Origin: Polaribacter reichenbachii | GTDB lineage: Bacteria > Bacteroidota > Bacteroidia > Flavobacteriales > Flavobacteriaceae | DNA: 64,000 bases | Assembly (NCBI RefSeq): GCF_001975665.1 | Contig: NZ_CP019419.1 | Coordinates: forward strand, 1,612,001-1,676,000 | Reading direction: 5' to 3' | Translations under genes and position numbers: made by a program | The notes under the pieces: model-generated | What the model saw: only the letters and a program-made list of their open reading frames with translations | Database searches by the model: none | What the model was told of the DNA's origin: nothing | Shown here: in pieces, positions 7,525 through 15,537 of the stretch | How positions within the stretch are numbered: the first letter of the stretch is position 1 | Layout: every line of letters starts with the position of its first letter

Positions 7525-9444
7525 ATGAAACTACTTCTTAATTTTACTTTGTTACTTTTTTCTATAGTAACAATTGCTCAAAATACATTAACTAATATAA
7601 AAGACACATATAAGGTAGAAGATTTTATTTTACATAAAAAATTAGATTCTGCTAAGCATTACTTGGCAAAACTAGAGCAAGACAGCTATTACAATATATT
7701 AGAAAAGTTAGTAAAAAAACAAGAGTTAACGTATAGAGAGTATTACATTTTTACATCAAAATTAAGCAATAGACAGTCAGTTAAATATCAAGAAGTTTCA
7801 GAGTATATTAATGAAAATGTTCTAAAACCAGCAGATAAGAATATAAATTTAGATTATTTCGAAATTATTTGGATTCAAGTTTATAAGCTAAGAGATGAAA
7901 TATCTATAGACGAAGCTGCAGAAAAACAGAAAGAATTAGAGGCGTATATTTATAGTTTTAATCAATCTGATAGAAATGTAATTAAGGCAAAATTAAAATC
8001 AACAACACATCCTATAGTTATGTATCAAATTCAAGGAGATGTTGAAAATGGAAAAAAACTTTGTTTAGATGGTTTACAAAAATCTGAAGAATTAGAAGAC
8101 AAAGAATTACAAATTATATTTCTATACTATTTGTCAGATTTTTTAATTTTAGAGGGTAAACTACAAGAATATATAGATGTTTGTAAAAAAAGTTTATTAC
8201 TCGAAAATCAATTGCAGCATACATCTTCATATTATTTTTCTACAATAGAAAATTTAATTAATGCGTATGTATACAAAAGAGGGCATAATGATGAAGTAAT
8301 TGAATTAATAAATATTTTATACGAAGAAGAAGATAGAAGAATTCATACCTACTCTTTATATGCTCAATTAATAGCTTCTTTAGACAAAAACTCTAGTTTA
8401 AAAAAACAAATACTTCAAAAATTTGATGTAACCAATGTAAAAGATTTAGTAGCAAAATTTAGAGGTTTAGGTAAAGATCTAAACTCTAACGATACTTATA
8501 GTCTACTAAATTTTAGTTCTTATGCTTTATCAGCTCACGATTATAAAGATTTGGCATTAAGTTATAAAGACCTGGCTTTACAGACTATAAAAAAAACCTA
8601 CTCTAAAGAATTGTCAGAGTCGCTTGCTAATTTTAAAACTGATATTGCTATAAAAGAAAAGCAAAAAGAAGTAGAATTAGAAAAAGTAAAAACAAAATTG
8701 TATGCTATTATTGCAATTTTAGCCTTTGTTTTATTTATAATAACATTATTAGTTTTAAGAAAAATTAAAAAGCAGTCTAAAGAACTAAAAGATAAAAATG
8801 TTTTAATAGAAAAAACGCTGCAAGAAAAAGAATTGCTAGTAAAAGAAGTACATCATAGAGTAAAAAATAACTTTCAAATTGTATCGAGTTTGTTAGAATT
8901 ACAAACAAAAGGGATAGAAGATGAAAGAGCTTTAGAATTAGCAAATGAAGGGCAGAATAGAGTAAAATCGATGGCTTTAATCCATCAAAAGTTGTATCAG
9001 AATGAAAGCGGATTAATAGATTTTGATGAATATATTAGAGTTTTAATTAAAGAATTATCATCTATGTATGCTTCAAAAACAAACGTAGAAACATTAATTT
9101 CATCTAAAAATGTAATGTTCGATGTAGATACAGCAATTCCTTTAGGCTTAATCATCAACGAAATTATTACAAACTCTTATAAGTATGCGTTTAAAAGTGA
9201 TAAAAAGAATAGCTTATTAATTTCTTTAGAAAAAGAAGAGAATAAAGATTATAAGTTAATTATAGAAGATAATGGTCCTGGTTTATCTACAGATATCAAT
9301 GTGAAAAAAGCAAAGAGTTTAGGTTTACGTTTGGTAAATAGGCTTGTAAAACAATTGCATGGAACTTTAAAACAAACAAACTCTAAAGGTGCAAAATTTG
9401 AAATTTACTTTAAGGATATTCATCAAAGACAATTAGTAAATTAA
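7525..9444 (+). CDS. membrane sensor histidine kinase, HisKA_2 type
   Basis: A 639-residue kinase. A signal peptide or first membrane segment (residues 1-18) leads into a mostly helical periplasmic sensor region of about 370 residues, probably TPR-like. One membrane segment lies at about 393-412, then a coiled linker. The phosphoacceptor box EVHHRVKNN places the active histidine at residue 444; the ATPase domain has an N box NEIITNSYKYAF (about 545-556), G1 DNGPGL (about 582) and a SLGLRLVNRLVKQL G2 region. The HisKA_2 family usually pairs with response regulators encoded alongside, and a LytTR regulator follows 93 bases downstream. The signal sensed is unknown. The start at 7525 gives the best signal peptide; no Shine-Dalgarno sequence is present. 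Confidence 0.9.
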   Translation: MKLLLNFTLLLFSIVTIAQNTLTNIKDTYKVEDFILHKKLDSAKHYLAKLEQDSYYNILEKLVKKQELTYREYYIFTSKLSNRQSVKYQEVSEYINENVLKPADKNINLDYFEIIWIQVYKLRDEISIDEAAEKQKELEAYIYSFNQSDRNVIKAKLKSTTHPIVMYQIQGDVENGKKLCLDGLQKSEELEDKELQIIFLYYLSDFLILEGKLQEYIDVCKKSLLLENQLQHTSSYYFSTIENLINAYVYKRGHNDEVIELINILYEEEDRRIHTYSLYAQLIASLDKNSSLKKQILQKFDVTNVKDLVAKFRGLGKDLNSNDTYSLLNFSSYALSAHDYKDLALSYKDLALQTIKKTYSKELSESLANFKTDIAIKEKQKEVELEKVKTKLYAIIAILAFVLFIITLLVLRKIKKQSKELKDKNVLIEKTLQEKELLVKEVHHRVKNNFQIVSSLLELQTKGIEDERALELANEGQNRVKSMALIHQKLYQNESGLIDFDEYIRVLIKELSSMYASKTNVETLISSKNVMFDVDTAIPLGLIINEIITNSYKYAFKSDKKNSLLISLEKEENKDYKLIIEDNGPGLSTDINVKKAKSLGLRLVNRLVKQLHGTLKQTNSKGAKFEIYFKDIHQRQLVN

Positions 9445-9475
9445 TTTAAGAACATTATATAAGACGTTTAGAACT
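9445..9475 (+). promoter_or_regulatory. direct-repeat pair, 21-bp period, upstream of the LytTR regulator gene
   Basis: TTTAAGAAC (9445-9453) and GTTTAGAAC (9466-9474) agree at seven of nine positions with a start-to-start distance of 21 bases. LytTR-domain regulators such as AgrA bind two 9-bp direct repeats about two helical turns apart, so this is a candidate autoregulatory site. A second, better pair lies behind the gene at 10274-10304. Confidence 0.45.
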
Positions 9476-9537
9476 TTTTAAAGTGTATTAATATCAAATG
9501 AAAAGAAAAGTTTTAATTTAGTTTTTAATATAAGAGT

Positions 9538-10260
9538 ATGAATAAGATAAAAATTCTGGTTGTAGAAGATGAGCTAATTATCGCAGATAATATTTGTGAT
9601 ACTCTAGAAGATTTGGGTTATGAAGCCTTAGAACCAGCAATTAATTATACAGAAGCTTTAATTAGAATTGAAGAAGAAAAACCAGATATTGCTATTTTAG
9701 ACATTCAGTTGTCTGGTAGAAAAACCGGAATTGATATTGCCAAAAAAATAAGAGAATCGTACAATTTTCCTTTTATATTTTTAACTTCTAACTCAGATGC
9801 ATTTACTCTAAATCAGGCAAAAGAAGTTATGCCACCTGCGTATTTGGTAAAACCTTTTTCTAAAGACGAGTTATATACATCCATAGAAATTGCTTTATTT
9901 AATTTTTCTAATAAAATAGGTAAGATTGATAAGGAAAATCTGATTATTAAAAATTCGATTTTTATTAAAGAAAAAGGATCTTATCATAAAGTTAATTTTG
10001 ATGATATTCTTTACTTAAAAAGTGCACATGTTTACATAGAAATCATTTTAAAAAAGCATCAAAAAATAGTTGTTAGAACTAGTTTAAATGATATTATAGA
10101 AAAGTTAAATGATGATTTTATCAGAATTCATAGAGGGTATATTGTTAATACACAGTATTTAACCCAAATATCTCAAAACTATGTAAAAATTAATTCTGAT
10201 GAGATTCCTATTGGTAAAAAATATAAAGAAGACATTCTAGATAAAATTAATATGATTTAA
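9538..10260 (+). CDS. LytTR family DNA-binding response regulator
   Basis: A 240-residue regulator. The receiver domain (residues 1-120) has the acidic pair VVEDE, phosphoacceptor Asp55 in AILDIQ, the Thr/Ser of LTSNS and the Lys of YLVKPFS. Residues about 138-240 form a LytTR DNA-binding domain with FDDILYLKSAHVYIEI and FIRIHRGYIVN, the family's typical strand pattern. It is encoded directly behind the HisKA_2 kinase and is presumably phosphorylated by it. Direct repeats of 21-bp period, the layout expected for LytTR binding, lie both before (9445-9475) and after (10274-10304) the gene, so it may regulate itself and the small transcript that follows. Target genes outside the window cannot be told. 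Confidence 0.93.
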   Translation: MNKIKILVVEDELIIADNICDTLEDLGYEALEPAINYTEALIRIEEEKPDIAILDIQLSGRKTGIDIAKKIRESYNFPFIFLTSNSDAFTLNQAKEVMPPAYLVKPFSKDELYTSIEIALFNFSNKIGKIDKENLIIKNSIFIKEKGSYHKVNFDDILYLKSAHVYIEIILKKHQKIVVRTSLNDIIEKLNDDFIRIHRGYIVNTQYLTQISQNYVKINSDEIPIGKKYKEDILDKINMI

Positions 10261-10273
10261 TTACTTATTAGAA

Positions 10274-10304
10274 TTTTAGAACAAAATAACGATGTTTTAG
10301 AACA
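10274..10304 (+). promoter_or_regulatory. perfect 10-bp direct repeat, 21-bp period, candidate LytTR site
   Basis: TTTTAGAACA occurs at 10274-10283 and again at 10295-10304, exactly 21 bases apart. The same core occurs with the same period at 9445-9475. It ends 29 bases before a TAGATTTG -7 element (10334-10341) that has no TTG at -33, which is the layout of an activator-dependent promoter. Confidence 0.5.
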
Positions 10305-10333
10305 TTTTAACTTTAATAAACATCGATTAATTG

Positions 10334-10341
10334 TAGATTTG
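10334..10341 (+). promoter_or_regulatory. -7 element of the putative small RNA
   Basis: TAGATTTG matches TAnnTTTG. A start about five bases downstream would coincide with the 5' arm of the outer stem of the putative RNA at 10344. Confidence 0.4.
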
Positions 10342-10343
10342 AG

Positions 10344-10453
10344 TATGATTTTTAATTATTAATGGCTTTTTTTCGGGGGATTAATAGGTTTTTTAAAAAG
10401 TTAAAAATCATATAAGATAAATAAAGCTATTCAATTTTGAGTAGCTTTTTTTA
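10344..10453 (+). ncRNA. putative structured small RNA behind the LytTR regulator
   Basis: No open frame of note. Three nested or serial helices can be read directly: an outer perfect 12-bp stem (10344-10355 with 10401-10412), an inner perfect 7-bp stem (10357-10363 with 10380-10386) closing a loop with a U run next to a CGGGGG run, and a terminator stem (10423-10429 with 10442-10448) followed by seven T. A -7 element sits just upstream, and a direct repeat of LytTR spacing sits 29 bases before that. Together these predict an RNA of about 105-110 nucleotides controlled by the adjacent two-component system. No homologous RNA family is known to me; expression is untested. Confidence 0.4.
10423..10453 (+). 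terminator. intrinsic terminator before waaA
   Basis: AAAGCTA (10423-10429) pairs with TAGCTTT (10442-10448), extended by a TCAA/TTGA pairing in the loop and followed by T7. It is the 3' end of the putative small RNA or of the two-component operon. Confidence 0.75.
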
Positions 10454-10483
10454 TGTCTTAATGATTTAAACAAACATAGTTCG

Positions 10484-10491
10484 TACTTTTG
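10484..10491 (+). promoter_or_regulatory. -7 element of waaA
   Basis: TACTTTTG fits TAnnTTTG. The ATG of waaA begins five bases after it, so the transcript is probably leaderless or nearly so. Confidence 0.5.
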
Positions 10492-10496
10492 CAGCT

Positions 10497-11729
10497 ATGA
10501 AAGTTTTATACGACTTCTTAATATTTTTTACCTCACCAATATTGCAAATTATTGCGCTATTTAATAGTAAAATAAAGCTTTTTGTAGATGGAAGAAAGGA
10601 AACATTTTTAAAAATTGACACCCTAAAGAATCAGAATACGATTTGGTTTCACGCAGCTTCTTTGGGCGAATTTGAACAAGCAAGGCCAATAATAGAAGAA
10701 TTAAAAAAAGACAATAAGCAATATAAAATTTTAGTTACTTTTTTTTCGCCTTCTGGTTACGAAATTAGAAAGAATTATAATTTAGCAGATGTAATTTGTT
10801 ATTTGCCTTTAGATTCAAAATCAAATGCAAAAAAGTTTTTAGAAATTGTAAGCCCTAAAATGGTAATTTTTATAAAATATGAATTTTGGCCAAACTTTTT
10901 AAATGAACTAAAATCAAAAGAAATTCCTACGATTTTAGTTTCAGGTATTTTAAGAGAAAAGCAATTGTTCTTTAAAAGTTATGGCGGTTTTATGAGAGAT
11001 TCTTTACAAGCCTTTCATTACTTTTTTGTGCAGAATAAAGTTTCTAAAGACTTATTGAATTCCATTAATTTTAAAAACGTAACAGTTGCTGGTGATACAC
11101 GTTTTGATCGTGTTTCTAAAATTCTAGAACAAGACAACTCACTCGAGTTTATTAACGAATTTAAAAATGATAAATACACTGTTGTTGCAGGAAGTACTTG
11201 GAGTGAAGGAGAAGAATTTCTGGTGAATTACATCAACAATAATGCATCCAAAGATGAAAAATTTATCATAGCACCACATAATATTAAAGCAGATGCAATT
11301 TTGGAATTACAGAAATCCATCAATAAAAAAACAGTTTTATTTTCTGATAAATCTGATAAAAATCTAGCAAAATATCAAGTTTTTATAATTGATACGATTG
11401 GGATTTTAACCAAAATTTATGCTGCTGCAGATTTGGCGTATGTTGGTGGAGGTTTAAAAACCGGTTTACATAATATATTAGAACCAGCAACTTTCGGAAT
11501 TCCTGTAGTGATTGGAGATAAATACGACAAATTTAAAGAAGCTGTAGATTTGGTTAAAATTGGCGGATGTATTTCTATTAAAAATCAAGAAGAATTTACT
11601 GAAGCTTTTATCAATTTTAAAAATGATGAAAATTTTAGAAAACTAACTGGTGCAATCAATAAAAAATACATTGCGACTAATTTAGGAGCAACAAAACTAA
11701 TTATGAATTATTTAAAAGATAAAATTTAA
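10497..11729 (+). CDS. waaA: 3-deoxy-D-manno-octulosonic acid (Kdo) transferase
   Basis: A 410-residue inner-membrane-associated glycosyltransferase that adds Kdo from CMP-Kdo to lipid A precursor in lipopolysaccharide synthesis. The N-terminal segment is a hydrophobic anchor. The family motif WFHAASLGEFEQARP and the following acidic catalytic residue are present, as are KYEFWPNF and the C-terminal nucleotide-binding stretch with YVGGGLKTGLHNILEPATFGIP. The length is typical (about 410-425). The next gene starts two bases after the stop, so it may be transcribed together with the YeeE/YedE genes, though their functions are not obviously linked. Confidence 0.92.
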   Translation: MKVLYDFLIFFTSPILQIIALFNSKIKLFVDGRKETFLKIDTLKNQNTIWFHAASLGEFEQARPIIEELKKDNKQYKILVTFFSPSGYEIRKNYNLADVICYLPLDSKSNAKKFLEIVSPKMVIFIKYEFWPNFLNELKSKEIPTILVSGILREKQLFFKSYGGFMRDSLQAFHYFFVQNKVSKDLLNSINFKNVTVAGDTRFDRVSKILEQDNSLEFINEFKNDKYTVVAGSTWSEGEEFLVNYINNNASKDEKFIIAPHNIKADAILELQKSINKKTVLFSDKSDKNLAKYQVFIIDTIGILTKIYAAADLAYVGGGLKTGLHNILEPATFGIPVVIGDKYDKFKEAVDLVKIGGCISIKNQEEFTEAFINFKNDENFRKLTGAINKKYIATNLGATKLIMNYLKDKI

Positions 11730-11730
11730 A

Positions 11731-12288
11731 ATGGATTTTATATTTCAACCTTGGGCTTGGTATATTGGTGGTCCACTCATAGCGTTATCGCTATTTTTAT
11801 ATTTCTATTTTGGACGAGATTTTGGAGCCTCAACAAATTTTGAAACCTTATGTACAATGGCTGGTGCAGGCAAAGTTTCTGATTATTTTAAAAAAGATTG
11901 GAAACAGCGCGATTTTGCATTAATGTTTGTGGTTGGTTTAATAATTGGTGGTTTTATTTCATCAAGTTATTTAATTCCGAATCAAACAATAGATTTAAAC
12001 CCAAAAACTGTTCAAGAATTAACAGATTTAGGTTTTGCTAATGTGGGGAATCAATATTTCCCTAATGAAATTTTTGGAGATGATATTTATACATCTTTAA
12101 AAGGATTTTTAATTTTGATAATTTCTGGAGTGCTCATTGGTTTTGGAACACGTTATGCAGGTGGTTGTACTTCTGGACACGCAATTACGGGTTTAAGTAG
12201 TTTACAATTACCTTCTTTATTGGCAGTAATTGGCTTTTTTATTGGTGGTATTATTGCTACTTGGTTAATAATTCCTTTAATTTTTTAG
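11731..12288 (+). CDS. YeeE/YedE family transporter, N-terminal-half subunit
   Basis: A 185-residue integral membrane protein with about five membrane segments. The conserved cysteine-containing signature GGCTSGHAITG lies in its second half. YeeE/YedE proteins import sulfur compounds such as thiosulfate through cysteine relays; here the function is split over two adjacent genes, a form common in Bacteroidota and proteobacterial pmpAB pairs. The second half follows with no gap. Sulfur uptake next to molybdenum cofactor genes could be meaningful, since molybdopterin needs sulfur, but that link is inference. Confidence 0.85.
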   Translation: MDFIFQPWAWYIGGPLIALSLFLYFYFGRDFGASTNFETLCTMAGAGKVSDYFKKDWKQRDFALMFVVGLIIGGFISSSYLIPNQTIDLNPKTVQELTDLGFANVGNQYFPNEIFGDDIYTSLKGFLILIISGVLIGFGTRYAGGCTSGHAITGLSSLQLPSLLAVIGFFIGGIIATWLIIPLIF

Positions 12289-12705
12289 ATGATGAAGAAT
12301 ATCAAATTTTTAATATTAGGCATCTTTTTCGCAATTGTTTTAAGTAAATCTCAGGCAATTTCTTGGTATCGATTTTACGAAATGTTCAAGTTTCAATCAT
12401 TTCATATGTTTGGAATTATTGGTGGAGCAGTCGTTATATCAGCAATTATTATGCAACTGTTTAAAAGCGGAAAAATTAAAGATATTAATGGTAATAAAAT
12501 TGTACCAAAACCAAAGAAAAAAGGATTTGTTAGCACCATTTTTGGTGGAACGCTTTTTGGTTTAGGTTGGGGGGTTTCTGGAGCTTGTGCAGCACCAGTT
12601 TTTGTGATTATTGGGTTTAAATTAGTGCCTGCCCTTATAATTTTAGCAGGTGCACTTTTAGGTGCATTTATATACGGTTTAATTAGTAAGAAACTACCAA
12701 ATTAA
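12289..12705 (+). CDS. DUF6691/YeeE-YedE family transporter, second subunit
   Basis: A 138-residue membrane protein with about four membrane segments. It has the matching signature FGLGWGVSGACAAP with the conserved cysteine. The start codon follows the stop of the first subunit directly, and its own stop overlaps the next ATG by one base (TAATG), which indicates translational coupling of three genes. It should form one sulfur-compound channel with the protein encoded at 11731-12288. Confidence 0.85.
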   Translation: MMKNIKFLILGIFFAIVLSKSQAISWYRFYEMFKFQSFHMFGIIGGAVVISAIIMQLFKSGKIKDINGNKIVPKPKKKGFVSTIFGGTLFGLGWGVSGACAAPVFVIIGFKLVPALIILAGALLGAFIYGLISKKLPN

Positions 12706-13121
12706 TGGAACGTCATTGGAAAATATCTGATACTGAATTTGAAGAACAATTCTCCAATAATACTTTTAAACCCTTATGGTTTTCACACGAAGCACATTTG
12801 CGCTTAGCTTGGATTTATGTTACCAAATATGGTAAAGAAATAGCTTTTGATAAGTACAGCAAGCAATTAAAAACATTTGCTGATAAATACAATGCAGAGG
12901 GTAAATATAATGCAACTGTAACGTTTGCTTCTATTCAAATTATGAGCCATTATATTGAAAATTCTGATGCGTATGATTTTCAAGATTTTATCAATGAATT
13001 CTCGCAATTAAAAACTAATTTTAAAGAAATTATTTCAAAGTATTATTCTGATGATATTTTTACATCAGAAGAAGCAAAACAACATCTTTTACAACCAGAT
13101 TTAAAACCATTTCATGAGTAA
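12705..13121 (+). CDS. conserved hypothetical protein in the Moco operon
   Basis: A 138-residue soluble, mostly helical protein that I do not recognise. Distinctive features are the N-terminal WFSHEAHLRLAW segment with two histidines and a Glu, a second histidine pair region (IMSHYIE), and the C-terminal FTSEEAKQHLLQPDLKPF. The two HxxH-like patches could bind a metal, but no known motif fits. It is coupled by overlap to both neighbours: one base with the YeeE/YedE gene and eight bases with moaA. The tight placement suggests a role tied to sulfur uptake or molybdenum cofactor synthesis. Confidence 0.7.
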   Translation: MERHWKISDTEFEEQFSNNTFKPLWFSHEAHLRLAWIYVTKYGKEIAFDKYSKQLKTFADKYNAEGKYNATVTFASIQIMSHYIENSDAYDFQDFINEFSQLKTNFKEIISKYYSDDIFTSEEAKQHLLQPDLKPFHE

Positions 13122-14106
13122 ATTAGTAGACAATTTTGGACGACAAATGGAATATGTGCGATTAGCAGTTACTGATCGTTGTAATTTGCGTTGCCAATAT
13201 TGTATGCCTGCTCACGGAATTGATATTGTACCTAGACAAGAGTTGCTTACATTTAAAGAAATGTATCGTTTAATTCGTGTTTTAACAGAATTAGGCGTTA
13301 ACAAAGTACGTTTAACAGGTGGCGAACCTTTTGTGCGTAAAGATTTTGTAGGTTTTTTAGAAATGTTGTCTTATAACGATTTGTTAGATGCCATAAATAT
13401 TACCACAAATGGCGCGTTAATTTCTCATCATATTGATAAAATTGAAAAGCTAGAAAAAGTAAAAAACATCAATTTAAGTATAGATAGTTTACAAAGAGAA
13501 AAGTTTGCAAAAATTACAAGAAGAGATGTTTTTCCAGAAGTTTATAAAACTTTCGAATTATTAGAAAAAAGCAATTTAAATCTAAAACTTAACGTAGTTG
13601 TACAATCGGGTTTTAATACTGATGAAATTGTAGATTTTGTAAGATTAACTAAAGATAAAAATGTAGCTGTTCGTTTTATCGAAGAAATGCCTTTTAACGG
13701 AAAAGGGCAAAGAGATATGCAAGAAAACTGGACATTTAAAAAGATTTTAAATGAAGTAAAAACAGCGTTTACTGTGGATGAAATTCAGTCTGAAAAATCA
13801 TCAACTTCTAGAAATTATAAAGTAGAAAATCATTTAGGAACTTTTGGAATTATACCTGCGTTTACAAGAACTATTTGTAACGATTGTAATAGAATTAGAA
13901 TTACAAGTACAGGAACTTTTAAAAATTGTTTGTTTGATGATGGCGTTTTTAATCTACGAGATTTTATAAGAAAAGGAGCATCTAATGACGATTTAAAAGA
14001 ACTTTTCTTAGGATTAGTAAAAGACAAACCAGAAAATGGTTTTATTGCAGAAGCAAACCGTAAAAAAGGAAATGTTTCTGAAAGTATGTCAACCATAGGT
14101 GGATAA
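13114..14106 (+). CDS. moaA: GTP 3',8-cyclase, radical SAM
   Basis: A 330-residue enzyme of the first step of molybdenum cofactor synthesis, converting GTP to 3',8-cyclo-GTP. The radical SAM cluster motif is C23-x3-C27-x2-C30 in DRCNLRCQYC; the second, GTP-binding cluster is in TICNDCNRIRIT with a third cysteine in FKNCLF. The C terminus ends in GG, which activates in trans in this family and is essential. The start overlaps the preceding gene by eight bases. moeA, moaC and a mobA fusion follow, but moaD, moaE and moeB are not in this window. Confidence 0.96.
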   Translation: MSKLVDNFGRQMEYVRLAVTDRCNLRCQYCMPAHGIDIVPRQELLTFKEMYRLIRVLTELGVNKVRLTGGEPFVRKDFVGFLEMLSYNDLLDAINITTNGALISHHIDKIEKLEKVKNINLSIDSLQREKFAKITRRDVFPEVYKTFELLEKSNLNLKLNVVVQSGFNTDEIVDFVRLTKDKNVAVRFIEEMPFNGKGQRDMQENWTFKKILNEVKTAFTVDEIQSEKSSTSRNYKVENHLGTFGIIPAFTRTICNDCNRIRITSTGTFKNCLFDDGVFNLRDFIRKGASNDDLKELFLGLVKDKPENGFIAEANRKKGNVSESMSTIGG

Positions 14107-14109
14107 AAA

Positions 14110-14158
14110 GTGTAATTGTTTAAATGTTGAAAACAATTACACAAATTAACAATTACAC
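14110..14158 (+). repeat. inverted and direct 11-bp repeats between moaA and moeA
   Basis: GTGTAATTGTT (14110-14120) is perfectly complementary to AACAATTACAC at 14132-14142 and equally to a second copy at 14148-14158. The two possible hairpins exclude each other. Confidence 0.8.
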
Positions 14159-14165
14159 ATTATTA

Positions 14166-15353
14166 ATGATTTCAGTAAGAGAAGCAAATAATATCATATT
14201 AAATTCAACTCAAGATTTTGGTGTTGAAGAAATTCCGTTTATAAAATCTGTTGGCAGAATTTTAAAAGAAGTAATTACTGCAGACAGAGATTTTCCGCCA
14301 TTTAATAGAGTCTCTATGGATGGAATTTGTATAGATTTTGATGCATTTAAAAACGGACAAAGAGATTTTAAGGTAGAAGGAATTCAAGCTGCAGGAAGTG
14401 AGCAATTATCAATGCAAAATGCTAAAAATTGTATTGAAGTTATGACAGGTGCAGTTTTACCAAACAACGCAAACACTGTTATTCGTTATGAAGATGTCAC
14501 TATCAAAAACGGAATTGCAACTATCAATATAGATTTAATTAATGAGAATCAAAACGTACACCCAAAAGGAAAAGATGGTAAAGTTGGAGATGTTTTAATA
14601 TCTGAAAATAAAATTATTTCTGCTGCAGAAATTGGAGTTTTAGCAACTGTGGGTAAATCGTTAGTAAAAGTAGCAAAACTACCCAAAGTAATGATTGTTT
14701 CCACTGGTGATGAATTGGTTGGTGTAGATGAAATTCCGTTAGAACATCAAATAAGAAGAAGTAATGTTTTTACGTTGGTTTCTTTGTTAGAAAGGTTAAA
14801 TATTTCATCAGAAACAGCACATATTATAGATGATAAATCAGTTTTAAAACAGAAGATAAAAAGATTTTTAAAAGAGTTTGATGTTTTGCTTTTTAGTGGG
14901 GCAGTAAGTAAAGGTAAATTCGATTTTTTACCAGAAGTTTTAGAAGAATTAGAAGTAGAAAAACGATTCCATAAAGTAGCACAAAGACCAGGAAAACCAT
15001 TTTGGTTTGGTGAAAATAAAGATTGTAAAGTTTTTGCTTTTCCTGGAAATCCAATATCAACATTTGTAAATTGTTTGGCTTATTTTTATCCTTGGTATTC
15101 TAAATCAGTAGGATTAGAAATTGAGGAAGAAACAGCAATTTTAGGAGAAGATGTTTCGTTTAAACCCAATTTAGAATATTTTTTACAAGTAAAATTAGAA
15201 AGTAAATACGGACATTTAGTTGCTTTTCCTATCAAAGGAAATGGTTCTGGAGATTTAGCAAGTTTGGTAAAAACGGATGCTTTTATTCAGTTACCAAATG
15301 ATAAAACTGAGTTTAAAAAAGGAGAAGTTTTTTCGATAATAAGATACAGATAA
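14166..15353 (+). CDS. moeA: molybdopterin molybdenumtransferase
   Basis: A 395-residue enzyme that inserts molybdate into adenylated molybdopterin. The start at 14166 (MISVREANNII) fits the family; the frame extends 14 codons upstream to 14124 into the inverted repeat. Visible family features are FNRVSMDGICIDFDAF, the EVMTGAVLP loop, STGDELVG, the LFSGAVSKGKFDF loop (family consensus has GG(V/I)S; here SGAVS), and AFPGNPIS. The replacement of the second Gly is a deviation within the active-site loop. It is located 59 bases after moaA and followed by a long repeat array. Confidence 0.93.
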   Translation: MISVREANNIILNSTQDFGVEEIPFIKSVGRILKEVITADRDFPPFNRVSMDGICIDFDAFKNGQRDFKVEGIQAAGSEQLSMQNAKNCIEVMTGAVLPNNANTVIRYEDVTIKNGIATINIDLINENQNVHPKGKDGKVGDVLISENKIISAAEIGVLATVGKSLVKVAKLPKVMIVSTGDELVGVDEIPLEHQIRRSNVFTLVSLLERLNISSETAHIIDDKSVLKQKIKRFLKEFDVLLFSGAVSKGKFDFLPEVLEELEVEKRFHKVAQRPGKPFWFGENKDCKVFAFPGNPISTFVNCLAYFYPWYSKSVGLEIEEETAILGEDVSFKPNLEYFLQVKLESKYGHLVAFPIKGNGSGDLASLVKTDAFIQLPNDKTEFKKGEVFSIIRYR

Positions 15354-15356
15354 ACA

Positions 15357-15418
15357 ATTTTTCGTACTGTAGTTTTTCAGACTCTGTCAGTTCGAGTGAA
15401 TTTTGAGGTACGAAAAAT
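15357..15418. repeat. 11-bp inverted repeat after moeA
   Basis: ATTTTTCGTAC (15357-15367) and GTACGAAAAAT (15408-15418) are perfect reverse complements. The right arm lies inside the first L-type unit, so the structure partly competes with it. It may serve as the moeA terminator. Confidence 0.6.
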
Positions 15419-15502
15419 TAGTATCGAGAACATTTTTAATATCGAAAAAGAAAACTTCTCGATACAAAATTTCTGAAAAAGAAATTTCACTCGAAGTGAC
15501 AG
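15385..15502. repeat. inverted-repeat element, L1-R1 pair
   Basis: Left unit 15385-15431 begins TGTCAGTTCGAGTGA and ends GTATCGAGAAC. Right unit 15456-15502 is close to its reverse complement, beginning TTCTCGATAC and ending CACTCGAAGTGACAG. Each unit holds a short internal hairpin and 24 bases separate the two. The pair could fold into a large cruciform. The gap 15354-15751 contains three left units and two right units and no gene before the GIY-YIG start. Confidence 0.85.
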
Positions 15503-15537
15503 TTATTTAACTTTATCTTATAACAGTAAAAAGACAA

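Noticed and set aside
10290..10325. CGATGTTT/AAACATCG inverted repeat as a terminator of the LytTR gene
   Set aside because: The loop is 20 bases and no T-tract follows; the segment overlaps the direct repeats, which are the stronger signal.
14110..14158. Moco riboswitch
   Set aside because: The known Moco element is a large multi-helix RNA usually in front of Moco or molybdate operons; here only one short alternative hairpin is present, inside the operon.
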